The notes under the pieces: model-generated
Seen by the model: the letters and a program-made list of their open reading frames with translations, nothing else
Told to the model about the DNA's origin: nothing
The model's database searches: none
Assembly: GCA_030015575.1 (NCBI GenBank)
Contig: CM057337.1
Coordinates: 379,215,582-379,279,581, forward strand
From: Agapanthus africanus
Taxonomy: Eukaryota > Streptophyta > Magnoliopsida > Asparagales > Amaryllidaceae
Reading direction: 5' to 3'
DNA length: 64,000 bases
Translations under genes and position numbers: made by a program
Shown here: positions 19,706-33,752 of the stretch, in pieces
Layout of the letters: each line of letters opens with the position of its first letter
Position numbering within the stretch: position 1 is the first letter of the stretch

Positions 19706-22700
19706 TAGCTAGAGGTTTAGGCGAAGTGTAGGCGATTTTAGAAGTCCGATCGAACCCGAAACCCTAATCCAAAACCATCCTCTGTACATTTTTTGAAATC
19801 TGGGATTTTTGTGGATTAAAAATATGCATAAAAATTAGCAGGGTTTTCTAAGAAACACTGTGCAGCACGTGCGCCTGAGTTCACTAAAGCGCCGCGGAAA
19901 CGCGGCACGAGCATGGCTCGTGCGGCGGTTCCGCGGCCATACAGTACCATTAGTTTGTGAATTTTGCACAGTAATTTATTTCTTTAGTTGCTGATTTTTC
20001 TGGGAATTTTTAATGCTTACTCAAGAGATGAGTTTTCTGGGTTGTATTGGGGACTCGAAGATTCGATCGGATTGTCTAATTTTGTCTACGTGTTTTTCCG
20101 GGAAATTTTAGAATATGTTAAAAAGTTCGACCGGATATAAATACCCAATTTTTCCCCTGCCGGAAAATTTCCAAGTGTTGGATTTTTCCGTGGTTTAAGA
20201 ACGTTCTAAGTAGTGCAAGTAACGCGATGGACCCTCTAGAAGACAACAAACCTTAACTCGATTATGTGACCGTCTTGAACTGCCCTTTGAACCTTAGGGT
20301 TTGGGGCAGTACGGCGTGCCAGATGTGAGGCGTTGGCTTGACCCTTCTACGGCTGGACCGTTACTACTGTGGCATGAAGTGGATGTTTTTACACTTATTT
20401 CATGTGTTGAGCTATTTCGGGAAAACTTGGGTGTTTGATTGTTCGATCGGAAAGTTTAACATTTTCTATTTATCTGGAATGTGATACAATATTTGGAATC
20501 CACAAGTAGTTATGAGATAACTGATTTGGATGTTATAAACATAGCACTTTAGTCTCACTTGATCGGTTGCCACGGAATTTTGATGTGATCAAAAGTCCGT
20601 CGCAATCACGTAGCGTACGCGGATACTCGCCGGATAAACTTAATAGACAGCTACACCCCTTAGCCTCGACCAAGTGACTCTAGGAGAACCCCGTCGCCAA
20701 AAATCATCCGTCCGGGTGCTCGCGGCAGCGGTGTTCCGCCTTAGTGCACTTCGTCGACGGTATCGGGGGTGCGGCCGTCTACTAAAGTTTGCGACGAACA
20801 TTCGTTCTGGATGCCGGGAATCTTGTTGAATTTGCCTGACTTTATATTGAAAAGTGTTTTTGATATTGAGACTAAAATACGGGGTTTATAACTGTTAGGC
20901 ATGCGATGTCTAAGGAATTCATTTGTTTAGGCATGCGATGTCTAAAGCATTTGCGGATTCCAACTGTTGTAGTTTTACACTTTCTTTTCTATGCCCTAAG
21001 TGTAATATGTGATATCGCCGGTTTCGTTGCTATATGTCAACGACAATTGGGATACGCATGTTTACTTACGTTGATGACATGTGATGTTATGTGTTGCTGG
21101 ATATGTTATATTGGATCGTCGTGTTTGAATAGCCGGGGGGTTTTATGTGAGATGAGTGTTTTTCAATTTCATTCATGTAAAAACTTGTATGTAATATTCT
21201 TTTATTGGGGCACTTCCAGGTTGCGGATGATGTCACCATTTGTATATTATTTACTTTTCCGTATTAGGATAGACCCAAGGAGGGGAGCACAAGTAACCGG
21301 GTTCTAGGGTCCAGTGGGAGACCATCTCGAGGAGTCGAGTCCGGGTCTCCTAACCCTAGAATTGGTAGGGTTGCTTGCCGCTCTCGTAGGGGTCTAGGGA
21401 TGTGGGATTGGCTATTCATCACGACCGTGGAATCCGTGTTTTATACTGGCTCGTATTAAAAACACGGACGTCCTAGTATATCCAATATTTCATATGATAT
21501 TTTTTCTGCTGCGTTATCTTTGATGTGATCATGTGATATGTTCAGATAGATATTGTATATAGTATATATGATATATTATATAGACGTTGCTTATGTTTTA
21601 CACCCGCACTAGCCCTGCCTCGCTCTCGCATTAGTTACCTAACCTAACGGTGCAGACGAGACATCGAGGCGAATGCGGATGGCATAAGTGTACGTTATAT
21701 TTATCTGTGATGTTTAGGTGGACTTAAATGATGGGATATTCATTAATGTGATTAATGAAAGAAAATAAACATAAAAGATGTTGTGGAATCGAATTTCAAA
21801 AATAAAACAGGTAGCTACAGTTCTTGCTTTGCACAGCGGTATATATGATATATCTTGCACCTTATTCGATGAGGAAAGGGCCGACGATCCCTTCAACGGG
21901 AGTGACCCCTTTAGCAATAACAGGCAGATGCTACAACCCTCGGTTTGTCTTTTGATTGCTTCTATAGTTTCTTCTTTGCACAGCGGTATATATGATATAT
22001 CCTGCACCTTATTCGATGAGGAAAGGGCCGACGATCCCTTCACCGGGAGTGACCCCTTTAGCAAAACTAGAAAAGCCTAAAAAACATTCCATTTTATAAC
22101 CTTTTGATTCCGCAACGAGATCAAGTTCAAATCGCTAAAGGTTTTCTTAAAAACCATCCACAACCCTCCGTCATTTTAGGAAGTAGAGTACTTAGTATTC
22201 GTGCTGTGTTTGTTGACCTTAGTTAAGGCACAGTGTACGGTAGCTATGTGATGTCTTCCTACACCGCATATAATGCGATTAGTTAGGACAGTCGCGTGAC
22301 TTTGTTGACCTTAGTTAAGGGTCATGTGGGTGGGTCTAATTAATCACGAAATGATGGGTAGAACTTGACTAGTGCTAATGATTTGTTGACCAAAGTTAAG
22401 GTCATAAGTGCTAGGGGTAAAAACCACTATCGGGAGTTTCAAGTGTTGAAATTTGCAATGAGATTGCATACCTTCTATATGATAGTTGGACCCCGATACC
22501 CACTGCGAGTAATTGTTACTCCTGGGAGAGTTTTGCACTTTGCAATTAGCCGATCAAGTAGGTGTCTAGAAAGGTGTCAACGGGGTTACGCCTCTTCGAA
22601 AACGAGGTTTACTGTAATTAGGTCCGTGCGAAATCACGGGGAACCTCCCTCAAAGTACCGACACTGGCCTGGCTGAAAGATTGGCGAACTTGTAAGTGTA

Positions 22701-22852
22701 ATTAATCCCGGCTAGTCTTTCCTTTTAAGGTTTGAAGGAAGATTTGATAAAAACAGTGGGAGCCATCCTGATTAGATAAAATATACAACCAATCTAATCT
22801 TGCAAGAGCGCACGCAGAGTGTTTTTCTTCTCTCTCTCTCCAGGTAGCGACC
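19706..22852 (+). ncRNA. A2 leader 1, structured, no gag seen
   Basis: Holds the GC-rich hairpin 19891-19937 (22-base arms, 20 pairs, loop ATG), a nine-codon frame 20227-20256, the long GTG-loop hairpin near 20566, the duplicated module (21826-21917, 21973-22064) and all three loop-core hairpins (22204-22409). It ends with a pyrimidine tract (22822-22840), CAG, then the pol ATG at 22853. The open frame at 20906-21307 resembles one in A1 but differs in length, so it is not called a gene. Confidence 0.6.
22822..22848 (+). promoter_or_regulatory. splice-acceptor-like tract before the pol start
   Basis: A long T/C run followed by CCAGGTAGCGACC and the ATG looks like a 3' splice site. Families A and B both keep a pyrimidine run and an AG just before CGACC or CAACC. 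A donor was not identified, so splicing is only a possibility. Confidence 0.35.
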
Positions 22853-25600
22853 ATGTCACGCCTTAATCAAGATAATAATATGGATGTATTGACCGAACCC
22901 GCTTGTTATACTGAGCTGGGGAACGTTGGTCCCGCTCCGACTTATAATTGTTATATGACCGAGCAGGAAATAGGGGAATACCAGAATTCCTATGCCGCCA
23001 AAACGAAGAGAGCGCATGAGATTCATCTCCTTCGGGTGTGTTCATTACAAAGAACTGTTTCTCTGTATCCTCTACGTCCTGGCTATTTGATACCGGATCA
23101 GGATCCCAGATATGTAATCATTTACATAGGGCTACAGAAAGGCAGAGAACTGAGAATGGGTGATAAGTTTCATGAGACAGAAAATGGGGCAAGTGTTGCA
23201 GCCAAGTCTGTTGGTCACTGTCACCCTATATTACCAGTACATTGATTCTGAACGAATGTTATTAGATACCGAACCTGATATACAAAATCATATCAGTCTC
23301 TTTATTAGTAAAGAAATGATAAAATTTGTATTGTTGGATAATGTTTTGAACATTTCCTATTTTCAAAAGTTGATCGGTTCAGGCACGTTATCTAAAAGCA
23401 CTGACATTCTAAATCAAACTACAGTTCCTAGTATACAGAACACACACAAGAGGAAGAGTTCAGAAATGAACGAATCCTTCTTGAGGTATTATAGACTAGG
23501 TCATATCAATGTGACCCGAATGGCAAAAGTTACATTTAGATGCATATTTAAAACAGTTTGAATTTACATCTTGTGAAACTTGCCAGTCATGTCACAAAGA
23601 TTAGATGACCATAGCTCTGTTTAACGGAAACAGAGAAAGAGTTAGTGAACTCTTGGGATGATATATGTTGATGTATGTAATATCCCCTGTCTACACATGC
23701 CAGGACCGGTTCTTTGTACTTCATTGCATTCTCTGATGATCTCTCATGGCTCAGTCATATGTTCCTATTGAAACATAGGTCCGAAACTTTTGAGATAATC
23801 ACCGAATATATAAGTTAGAAATAGAGAACCAAAAACCGGGTATAAGTATTATGTCCTATGATAAGATCAAGGAGGAGAATACTTGTGCATAGAATTCCTG
23901 GACTATTCTAAAGGAGAATGAGATTCTCTCTCCGTATTACTCCTCTGAATATACCACAGCACAACGGTGTATCGGGGCGGCGCAATCGCACCATATAAGA
24001 TATGGTGTGCTCTATGATGAGTACTACTGAGTTACCTATTTCTTTTTGGGGGTTATGCTCTTGAGTAGCTGCATGCCTATTGAATTAGGTTCGAATCAAA
24101 TCAATGCCTACCACTCCATATAAGATATGGTATGGGAAGAGCCCATCTCTTAAGTAAGTTAAGATTTGGGAATGTCCAGCCTATTTCAAAAGGAAAATCC
24201 GGACAAGATCGAGGCAAGGTCAGTTTTGTAGAACTGGAAAGGTTCCAGCTATACAAACTACAGCTGATGATTTGATAGAACCAAAGGATTCAATAGTCTC
24301 CGACGAAGCTCAGCCTCTCCGTCAAACTAGCAGGGTTTCTCATCCGCCTGAGAGATACTTCGGTTTCTCGATGACAGTGGGAGCAAGGATTGCGTCAAGA
24401 GATGATGGCCCAACTAGTTTCGAGCAGGCCATCAAGAGTAGGGACTCTGTAAGAATGGCTGGATGCTTAGCGATCTGAAACGGAATCCATGTACACCAAC
24501 AAAGTATGGACTTTGGTTGCTATATCTGAAGGGTTAAATCCCCATCAGAAGCAAGTATATCTTGAGAAGATTACTTGGTGTAGATGGAAAATTTGAGACT
24601 TTCAAAGCTAGACTTCTTAAAGGTTTTCGTCATCGACCAGGCGTGGATAATGATGAAACCTTTTCTAAGTAGCTATGCTTAAGTCCATCCAGATCCTATT
24701 TGCCACGACTACATACCAGGACTACGATATCTTGCGGTTGGGTGCCATGACTGCTTTTCTAAATGATGTTTTAGAAGAGTGCGTCTATAAGTACACAGCC
24801 AGAGGGCCTCGTAGACAGTGGGAGCAGCGGAAACGTGTGCAAGTTGCTTTATAGATTAAAGCAGGCATCGCGGAGTTGAAACGTCTGTTTTGATGTGGTA
24901 GTCAAAAAGTTTGACTTCATCAAAATGGTAGACGAACCTTGTATATACAAAAAGGTAGTAGAGAGTAAGGTGGTCATCCTCGTATTGTACGTGGACAACA
25001 TACTCTTGATAAGAAAAGAGTTTCCTATGCTACGCACGGTCAATCTCCTCTTATCACATGGATTCTCCATATAGGATCAAAGTGATACCTCCTAAATCCT
25101 GGGTTTTGGATCTATGAGATAGATCTAAATGGATGTTAGTATTCTCACTAGTTGTAGTGAGATAGTATCAATCGATCCTGGAGAGAATCACAGGAAAAGT
25201 CCCAGGGTGATAAGGACGACTGAATGTCAGTCGTAGGCATTGTCTTTACCCTCAGTATGGGGACGGTACGTTGGAAGAGTTCCAAGCTAGATACCGTGGC
25301 AAACTAAACGATAAAGGCTGGTAACATCGCTATTAAAGATACTACCAAAGAGGAAGTTTGGGTGTATATTGGTTCATGAGATGAACTAGGTTCCTACCAT
25401 TGTGTGACAATGAAAGTGTGGCTTTGGCCTGGGAACCCCAATCCCATCAGTGATCCAGACATATTCTGAGGCAGCATCACCTGATCATGGAGATAGTTGA
25501 TCTCCAGGTTGATCGAGATTAGGAGAGTAGGCTCAGAGGACAACACGGCGGATCCATTCACAAATGCCTTTTCCCAAAGAGAGACTTATATGTGATGGTT
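22853..25600 (+). pseudogene. A2 pol remnant 1
   Basis: This copy keeps an ATG in a good context (ACCATG). The N-terminus starts MSRLNQDNNMDVLTEPAC; a frameshift follows before the protease, whose active site reads FDTGSGSQ in another frame near 23080-23110. Pre-integrase motif (about 23340-23600), integrase (23600-24210), linker with HPPERYFGFS (24272-24478), reverse transcriptase (24500-25070; the active site has become YVDNILL) and RNase H (25100-25600) follow, with stops throughout. The Asp to Asn change in the catalytic pair would itself inactivate the enzyme. Confidence 0.88.
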
Positions 25601-25639
25601 GAGTATTAGATACTGCAACCACTGCTACAGATGGCCCTA

Positions 25640-25654
25640 GTGCAAGTGGGAGAT
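25640..25654 (+). other. A2 polypurine tract 1
   Basis: GTGCAAGTGGGAGAT just before the middle LTR. Confidence 0.87.
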
Positions 25655-27831
25655 TGTTAGTTATATATATGCCCTAGAGGCCATTACTGTACATTGGATG
25701 TATATTGTAGTGGATGCTGGGACATATATAGGTAGGACTTTCTTGCTCGACATGTATACTTTCCGTCTCTCTGTTACATGCTGATAAAGCCCTTAGGATG
25801 TGTACTCGACTCCCAGGACTATGATGTAGATCATACTAGTGGGGCCTGGGAAGTCAATGAGTACATCCTTCAATGTTCCTAGTCGTGGGAATATCGAGAC
25901 GGGGCATCGATATTCCAGAGTAGACTAGCGTATATTTTCTCGACCCATGTGATGGGCGATGGATGATCCCATATCCATTGGTGTTTGACATCAGAGATGG
26001 TATGCAGGTGCTCAGTGGAGACTGGGTACATTGAACGGACTCACCGAGAACTCCCAGATGGTATTATACCTCACATCAGATGGCAGTTCTCTAGTGATAC
26101 TGGTACAGCTTAGTCTGTTGATCCGAGATCGTCATAGAGTCTTGTGTGTCTCCGACTGTGCTTTGATTTCTACCCTACCACGGCTCTACTGAGTTATGCA
26201 AATAGGTGGTTTTTGGGTACAGTCCCGATTCACATGGAGGCAATGAGCGATAGGAGGGGATTCGTCTTTCCCGGTATTGGGGGTTGATGTTGCACTATGC
26301 TCGACTGACCATAACTAGAAATCCCTGGCCAGGGTTTTAGTGATATACTGGTAAGAGTTATCAGTAGTTTCACGCTATGTTATGGACCTTACATCGGCAT
26401 GACTTATCGAGCTACTGGGGTCTGACGTTTACCACCCCTAGGCGAGATATGCGACATATCAGACGAACAGACCGGACTGTACGGTAAGTGTTACTGGTTG
26501 GATTCACAGGAGTGTGAGCGGGCTTGCTCGTTGATCTTCTGATCGCTCAATACCCGGGTGGCCGTTACGTTTAGCAGACCGCTTGCGGCTTATGGGTGTT
26601 TGATATGATCATCACCTGCTGCCGGCGTATTGACGAGTCTTTATAGTCCTACACAGAGGTTTCCTGGCTCAAGCGAAACGAAATAGGAGCGCATATGAGA
26701 TATGTGCGGGACCGAGAATAATAACAGTATGTGATACTATATTTTATTCTCTCGATTTGTATCATTGGACGGTTATATATGGTATAGTCGGGTTACCGAA
26801 TCAAGTGTTGATTCGATACATTGATACACTTGATATTAGTCGGTTGTATGCGATATGACCGGATCATTAAATCATGTGTTGATTTAATAATTTAATGTAT
26901 AATTATATATTTGATATATTATTTTACATTAACTAGTATTTGTTCACTTAAGATGGATTTTCTCACTTGATGTGCACATTGTATATATGATATAGTTTTG
27001 TGCGCTTGATTGTATCATGTTTGATGATACTTGCTAACTTGGGTGTATGTTTGATTTAAACCATGTTTAGGTTAATGGTTAGGGTATTGTTATCTTTTCT
27101 TAATTATTTATTTTATTCATTTATTTTTGGGCAAGAAATAAAATGGTGGCTTCTTTTGTATTTTACTTGAAGCTTCATGAAGCTTTGACCATTTTGTTTC
27201 TTTCCTAAATTTAACCATTCATCTAAACCTTAGTTTAGTCTCTACACTAGTTAAACTCACCCACGGTTGCATTATGATAACCATCACTTGATTTTCTTTT
27301 TGGAGATAATTCATTTTTTCATTTTTTCTTTTTTCTTCTTCTTCTCCATGAAGAGAAGAAACCATTGCTAGAAATTTCTAAGTGATGATTCCAAATGAGA
27401 AATCCAAATCCAAAGTGAACCCACATCCTATTTCTTCATCCTCTACCACTTGCCATGTAGTAGAGTGTGTTATCTTCACAAGTTTCATGACCTAGTGAGG
27501 GTGGAGCTTGAGTTTGAGTCGCCTCGACGTAGATCATCTTCGGCATCGAAGTCAACGACCTAGCCCGCCCATTTTTCCGATGAAACCGACGCTAGATTCC
27601 AGGATTCCGATGATCGCAGCGGAGGGACGTCAACACGGAGCTAGAGAAGTGGAGGACCGGATCTACAAAGGTTGTAGTCACTTTCACTTGTTGCTAAAGT
27701 AGTTTACTTGCTTGTTTCGCCTTACCTCTAGTTAACGATCTAGTATAGGGTTCTTTGGCACATGAAAAAAATTTGATTTTGGCATGGTTGATCAGTTGTA
27801 GAACCTCATTTGTGTGCCTAGGAACCCTACA
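25655..27831 (+). repeat. A2 LTR 2, shared middle LTR (2177 bp)
   Basis: Polypurine tract on its left and primer binding site on its right show it is the 3' LTR of one body and the 5' LTR of the next. It lacks 37 bp near 25752 compared with LTR 1; the lost piece is bordered by ACATG repeats in LTR 1. Confidence 0.94.
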
Positions 27832-27832
27832 G

Positions 27833-27845
27833 TGGTATCAGAGCC
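27833..27845 (+). other. A2 primer binding site 2
   Basis: TGGTATCAGAGCC is a perfect match to the initiator tRNA-Met complement. Confidence 0.92.
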
Positions 27846-30800
27846 TAGCTAGAGCTTTAGGCGAAGTGTAGGCGATGTTAGAAGTCCGATCGAACCCGAA
27901 ACCTTAATCCAAAACCATCCTATGTACATTTTTTGAAATCTGGGATTTTTGTGGATTAAAAATATGCATAAAAATCATCAGGGTTTTCTAAGAAACACTG
28001 TGCAGCACGTGCGCCTGAGTTCACTAAAGCGCCGCGGAAACGCGGCACGAGCATGGCTCGTGCGGCGGTTCCGCGGCCATACAGTACCATTAGTTTGTGA
28101 ATTTTGCACAGTAATTTCATTCTTTAGTTGCTGATTTTTCTGGGAATTTTTAATGCTTACTCAAGAGTTGAGTTTTCTGGGTTGTATTGGGGACTCGAAG
28201 ATTCGATCGGATTGTCTAATTTTGTCTGTGTTTTTCCGGGTAATTTTAGAATATGTTAAAAAGTTCGACCGGATATAAATACCCAATTTTTCCCCTGCCG
28301 GAAAATTTCTAAGTGTTGGATTTTTCCGTGGTTTAAGAACGTTCTAAGTAGTTCAAGTAACGTGATGGACCCTCTAGAAGACAACAAACCTTAACTCGAT
28401 TATGTGACCGTCTTGAACTGCCCTTTGAACCTTAGGGTCTGGGGCAGTACGGCGTGCCAGATGTGAGGCGCTGGCTTGACCCTTCTACGGCTGGACCGTT
28501 GGTATTGTGGCATGAAGTGGATGTTTTTAAACTTATTTCATGTGTTGAGCTATTTCGGGAAAACTTGGATATTTGATTGTTCGATCGGAAAGTTTAAAAT
28601 TTTCTATTTATCTGGAATGTGATACAATATTTGGAATCCACAAGTTGTTATGAGATAACTGATTTGGATGTTATAAACATAGCACTTTAGTCTCACTTGA
28701 TCGGTTGCCACGGAATTTTGATGTGATCAAAAGTCCGTCGCAATCACGTACCGTACGCGGATACTCGCCGGATAAACTTAATTGACAGCTACACCCCTTA
28801 GCCTCGACCAAGTGACTATAGGAGAACCCCGTCGCCAAAAAGCATCCGTCCGGGTGCTCGCGGCAGCGGTGTTCCGCCTTAGTGCACTTCGTCGACGGTA
28901 TCGGGGGTGCGGCCGTCTACTAAAGTTTGCGACGAATATTCGTTCTGGATGCCGGGAATCTTGTTGAATTGCCTGACTTTATATGGAAAAGTGTTTTCGA
29001 TATTGAGACTAAAATGCGGGGTTTATAACTGTTAGGCATGCGATATCTAAGGAATTCATTTGTTTAGGCATGTGATGTCTAAAGCGTTTGCGGATTCCAA
29101 CTGTTGTAGTTTTACACTTTCTTTTCTGTGACCGTAAGTGTAATATGCGATATCGCCGGTTTCGTTGCTATATGTCAACGACAATTGGGATACGTATGTT
29201 TACTTACGTTGATGACATGTGATGTTATGTGTTGCTGGATATGTTATATTGGATCATCGTGTTTGAATAGCCGGGGGGTTTTATGTGAGATGACTGTTTT
29301 TCATTTTCACTCAAGTAAAAACTTGTATGTAATATTCTTTTATTGGGGCACTTCCAGGTTGCGGATGATGTCACCATTTGTATATTATTTACCTTTTCGC
29401 ATTAGGATAAACCCAAGGAGGGGAGCACAAGTAACCGGGTTCTAGGGTCCAGTGGGAGACCATCTCGAGGAGTCGAGTCCGGGTCTCCTAACCCTAGAAT
29501 TGGTAGGGTTGCTTGCCGATCTCGTAGGGGTCTAGGGATGTGGGATTGGCTATTCATCATGACCGTGGAATCCGTGTTTTTTACTGGCTCGTATTAAAAA
29601 CACGGACGTCCTGGTATATCCAATATTTCATATGATATTTTTTCTGCTGCGTTATCTGTGATGTGATCATGTGATATGTTCAGATAGATATTGTATATAG
29701 TATATATGATATATTATATAGACGTTGCTTATGTTTTACACCCGCGCTAGCCCTGCCTCGCTTTGGCATTAGTTACCTAACCTAACGGTGCAGACGAGAC
29801 ATCGAGGCGAATGCGGATGGCATAAGCGTACGTTATATTTATCTGTGATGTTTAGGTGGACTTAAATGATGGGATATTCATTAGTGTGATTAATGAAAGA
29901 AAATAAACCTAAAAGATGTAGTGGAATCGAATTTCAAAAATAAAACAGGTAGCTACAGTTCTTGCTTTGCACAGCGGTATATATGATATATCCTGCACCT
30001 TATTCGATGAGGAAAGGGCCGACGATCCCTTCACCGGGAGTGACCCCTTTAGCAATAACTGGCAGATGCTACAACCCTCGGTTTGTCTTTCGATTGCTTC
30101 TATAGTTTCTGCTTGCACAGCGGTATATATGATATATCCTGCACCTTATTCGATAAGGAAGGGCCGACGACCCCTTCACCGGGAGTGACCCCTTTAGCAA
30201 AACTAGAAAAGCCTCAAAAACATTCCATTTAAAAACCATTTGATTCCGCAACGAGATCAAGTTCAAAGAGTTAAAGGTTTTCTTAAAAACCATCCGCATC
30301 CCTCTGTCATTTTAGGAAGTAGAGTACTTAGTATTCGTGCTGTGTTTGTTGACCTTAGTTAAGGCACAGTGTACGGTAGCTAAGTGATGTCTTCCTACAC
30401 CGCATATAATGCGATTAGTTAGGACAGTCGCGTGTGGGTGGGTCTAATTAATCAAGAAATTACGGGTAGAACTTGACTAGTGCTTATGATTTGTTGACCA
30501 TAGTTAAGGTCATAAGTGCTAGGGGTAAAAACCAATATCGGGAGTTTCAAGTGTTGAAATTTGCAATGAGATTGCATACCTTCTATATGATAGTTGGATC
30601 CCGATACCCACTGCGAGTAATTGTTACTCCTCGGAGAGTTTTGCACTTTGCAATTAGCCGATCAAGTAGGTGTCAACGGTGTTACGCATCTGGGAAAACG
30701 AGGTTTACTGTAATTAGGTCCGTGCGAAATCACGGGGAACCTCCCTCAAAGTACCGACACTGGCCTGGCTGAAAGATTGGCGAACTTGTAGAGTGCAATT

Positions 30801-30949
30801 AATCCCGGCTAGTCTTTCCTTTTAAGGTTTGTAGGAAGATTTGATAAAAACAGTAGGAGCCATCCTGATTAGTTAAAATATATAACCAATCTAATCTTGC
30901 AAGAGCGCACGCAGAGTGTTTTTCTTCTCTCTCTCTCCAGGTAGCGACC
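27846..30949 (+). ncRNA. A2 leader 2, structured, no gag seen
   Basis: Near copy of leader 1: GC-rich hairpin 28031-28077, nine-codon frame 28365-28394, long hairpin near 28703, module copies 29964-30055 and 30111-30200. Hairpins I (30340-30369) and III (30483-30516) of the loop-core set are present, while II has been lost by a clean 28-base deletion near 30434. Confidence 0.6.
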
Positions 30950-33700
30950 ATGTCACGTCTTAATCAAGATAATAATATGGATGTATTGACCGAACCCGCT
31001 TGTTATACTTAGCTGGGGAACGTTGGTCCTGCTCCGACTTATAATTGTTATAAGACCGAGCAGGAAATAAGGGAATACCAGAATTCCTATGCCGCTCAAA
31101 CGAAGAGAGTGCATGAGATGCGTCTCCTTCGTGTGTGTTCATTACAAAGAACTGTTTCTCAGTATCCTCTACGTCCTGGGTATTTGATACCGGATCAGGA
31201 TCCCAGATATGTAATCTGTTACATAAGGCTACAGAAAGGCAGAGAACTAAAAACGGGTGATAAGTTTCATGAGACAGAAAATGGGGCAAGTGTTGCAGCC
31301 AAGTCTGTTGGTCACTGTCACCCTGTATTACCTGTACATTGATTCTGAACGAATGTTATTAGATACCGAACCTGATTTACAAAATCATATCGGTCTCTTT
31401 ATTAGTAAAGAAATGATAAAATTTTGTATTGTTGGATAATGTTTTGAACATTTCCTATTTTGAAAAGTTGATCGGTTCAGGCACGTTATCTAAAAGTATT
31501 GATATTCTAAATCAAACTACAGTTCCTAGTATACAGAACACACACAAGAGGAAGTGTTCAGAAATGAACGAATCCTTCTTGAGGTATTGTAGACTAGGTC
31601 ATATCAATGCGACCCGACTGGGTAAAGTTACATTTAGATGCATATTTAAATCAGTTTGAATTTACATCTTGTGAAACTTGCCAGTCATGTCACAAAGATT
31701 AGATGACCATAGCTCTGTTTAATGGAAACAGAGAAAGAGTTAGTGAACTCTTGGGATGATACATGTTGATGTATGTAAGGTCCCCTGTCTACACATGCCA
31801 GGACCGGTTCTTTGTACTTCATTACATTCTCTGATGATCTCTCAATGCCCAGTCATATGTTCCTGTTGAAACATAGGTCCGAAACTTTTGAGATAATCAC
31901 CGAATATATAAGTTAGAAATAGAGAACCAAAAACCGGGTATGAGCATTATGTCCTATGATAAGATCAGGGAGGAGAATACTTGTGCATAGAATTCCTGGA
32001 CTATTCTAAAGGAGAATGAGATTCTCTCTCCGTATTACTCCTCTGAATATACCACAGCACAACGGTGTATCGGGGCGGAGCAATCGCACCATATTAGATA
32101 TGGTGTACTCTATGATGAGTACTACAGAGTTACCTATTTCTTTTTGGGGGTTATGCACTTGAGTAGCTGCATACCTATGGAATTAGGTTCGAATCAAATC
32201 AATGCCTACCACTCCATATAAGATATGGTATGGGAAGAGCCCATCTCTTAAGTAAGTTAAGATTTGGGAATGTCCGGCCTATGTCAAAAGAAAAATCCGG
32301 ACAAGATCGAGGCAATGTCAGTTTTGTAGAACTGGAAAGGTTCCAGCTTTACAAACTACAGCTGATGATTTGATAGAACCAAAGGATTCAATAGTCTCCG
32401 ACGAACCTCAGCCTCTCCGCCGAACTAGCAAGGTTCCTCATCCGCCTGAGAGATACTTCGGTTTCTCGATGACAGTGGGAGCAAGGATTGCGTCATGAGA
32501 TGATGGCCCAACTAGTTTCGAGCAGGCAATCAAGAGTAGGGACTCTGTAAGAATGGCTGGATGCTTAGCGATCTTAAATGGAATCCATGTACACCAACAA
32601 AGTACGTACTTTGGTTGCTATATCTGAAGGGTTAAATCCCCATCAGGAGCAAGTATATCTTATGAAGATTACCTGGTGTAGATGGAAAATTTGAGACTTT
32701 CAAAGCGTGACTTGTTAAAGGTTTTCATCATCGACCAGGCGTGGATAATGATGAAACATTTTCTAAGTAGCTATGCTTAAGTCCATCCAGATCCTACTTG
32801 CCACGACTACATACCATGACTACGATATCTGGCGGTTGGGTGCCATGACTGCTTTTCTAAATGATGTTTTAGAAGAGTGCTTCTATAAGTACACAGCCAG
32901 AGGGCCTCATAGACAGTGGGAGCAGCGGAAACGTGTGCAAGTTGCTTTATAGATTAAAACAGGCATCGCGGAGTTGGAACGTCTGTTTTGATGTGGTAGT
33001 CAAAAAGTTTAACTTCATCAAAATGGTAGACAAACCTTGTATATACAAAAAGGTAGTAGAGAGTAAGGTGGTCATCCTCGTATTGTACGTGGACAACATA
33101 CTCTTGATAAGAAAAGAGTTTCCTATGCTACGCACGGTCAATCTCCTCTTATCACATGGATTCTCCATATAGGATCAAAGTGATACCTCCTAAATCCAGG
33201 GTTTTTGATCTATGAGATAGATCTAAATGGATGTTAGGATTCTCACTAGTTGTAGTGAGATAATATCAATCGATCCTGGAGAGAATCACTGGAAAAGTTC
33301 CAGGGTTATAAGGACGACTGAATGTAAGTCGCAGGCATTGTCTTTACCCTCAGTATAGGGACGGTATGTTGGAAGAGTTCCAAGCTAGATACCGTGGAAA
33401 ACTAGACTATAAAGGCTGGTAACATCGCTATTAAAGATACTACTAAAGTGGAAGTTTGGGTGTATATTGGTTCATGAGATGAACTAGGTTCCTACCATTG
33501 TGTGACAATGGAAGTGTTGCTTTGGCCCGGGAACCCAAATCCCATCAGTGACCCAGACATATTCTGAGGCAGCATCACCTGATCATGGAGATAGTTGATC
33601 TCCAGGTTGATCGAGGTTAGGAGAGTAGACTCAGAGGACAACACGGCGGATCCACTCACAGAGGCCTTTTCCCAGAGAGAGACTTATATGGGATGGTTTA
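30950..33700 (+). pseudogene. A2 pol remnant 2
   Basis: An ATG at 30950 opens the same N-terminus as remnant 1, but a stop appears about 20 codons in (GAG to TAG near 31008). Protease with FDTGSGSQ lies near 31180-31215 in another frame, pre-integrase at 31429-31659, integrase at 31700-32320, reverse transcriptase at 32590-33172 with YVDNILL, and RNase H to about 33690. The Asn in the active site is shared with remnant 1, so both bodies descend from an already defective parent. Confidence 0.88.
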
Positions 33701-33737
33701 CTATTAGATACTGCAACCACTGCTACTGATGGCCCTA

Positions 33738-33752
33738 GTGCAAGTGGGAGAT
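33738..33752 (+). other. A2 polypurine tract 2
   Basis: GTGCAAGTGGGAGAT before the third LTR. Confidence 0.87.
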
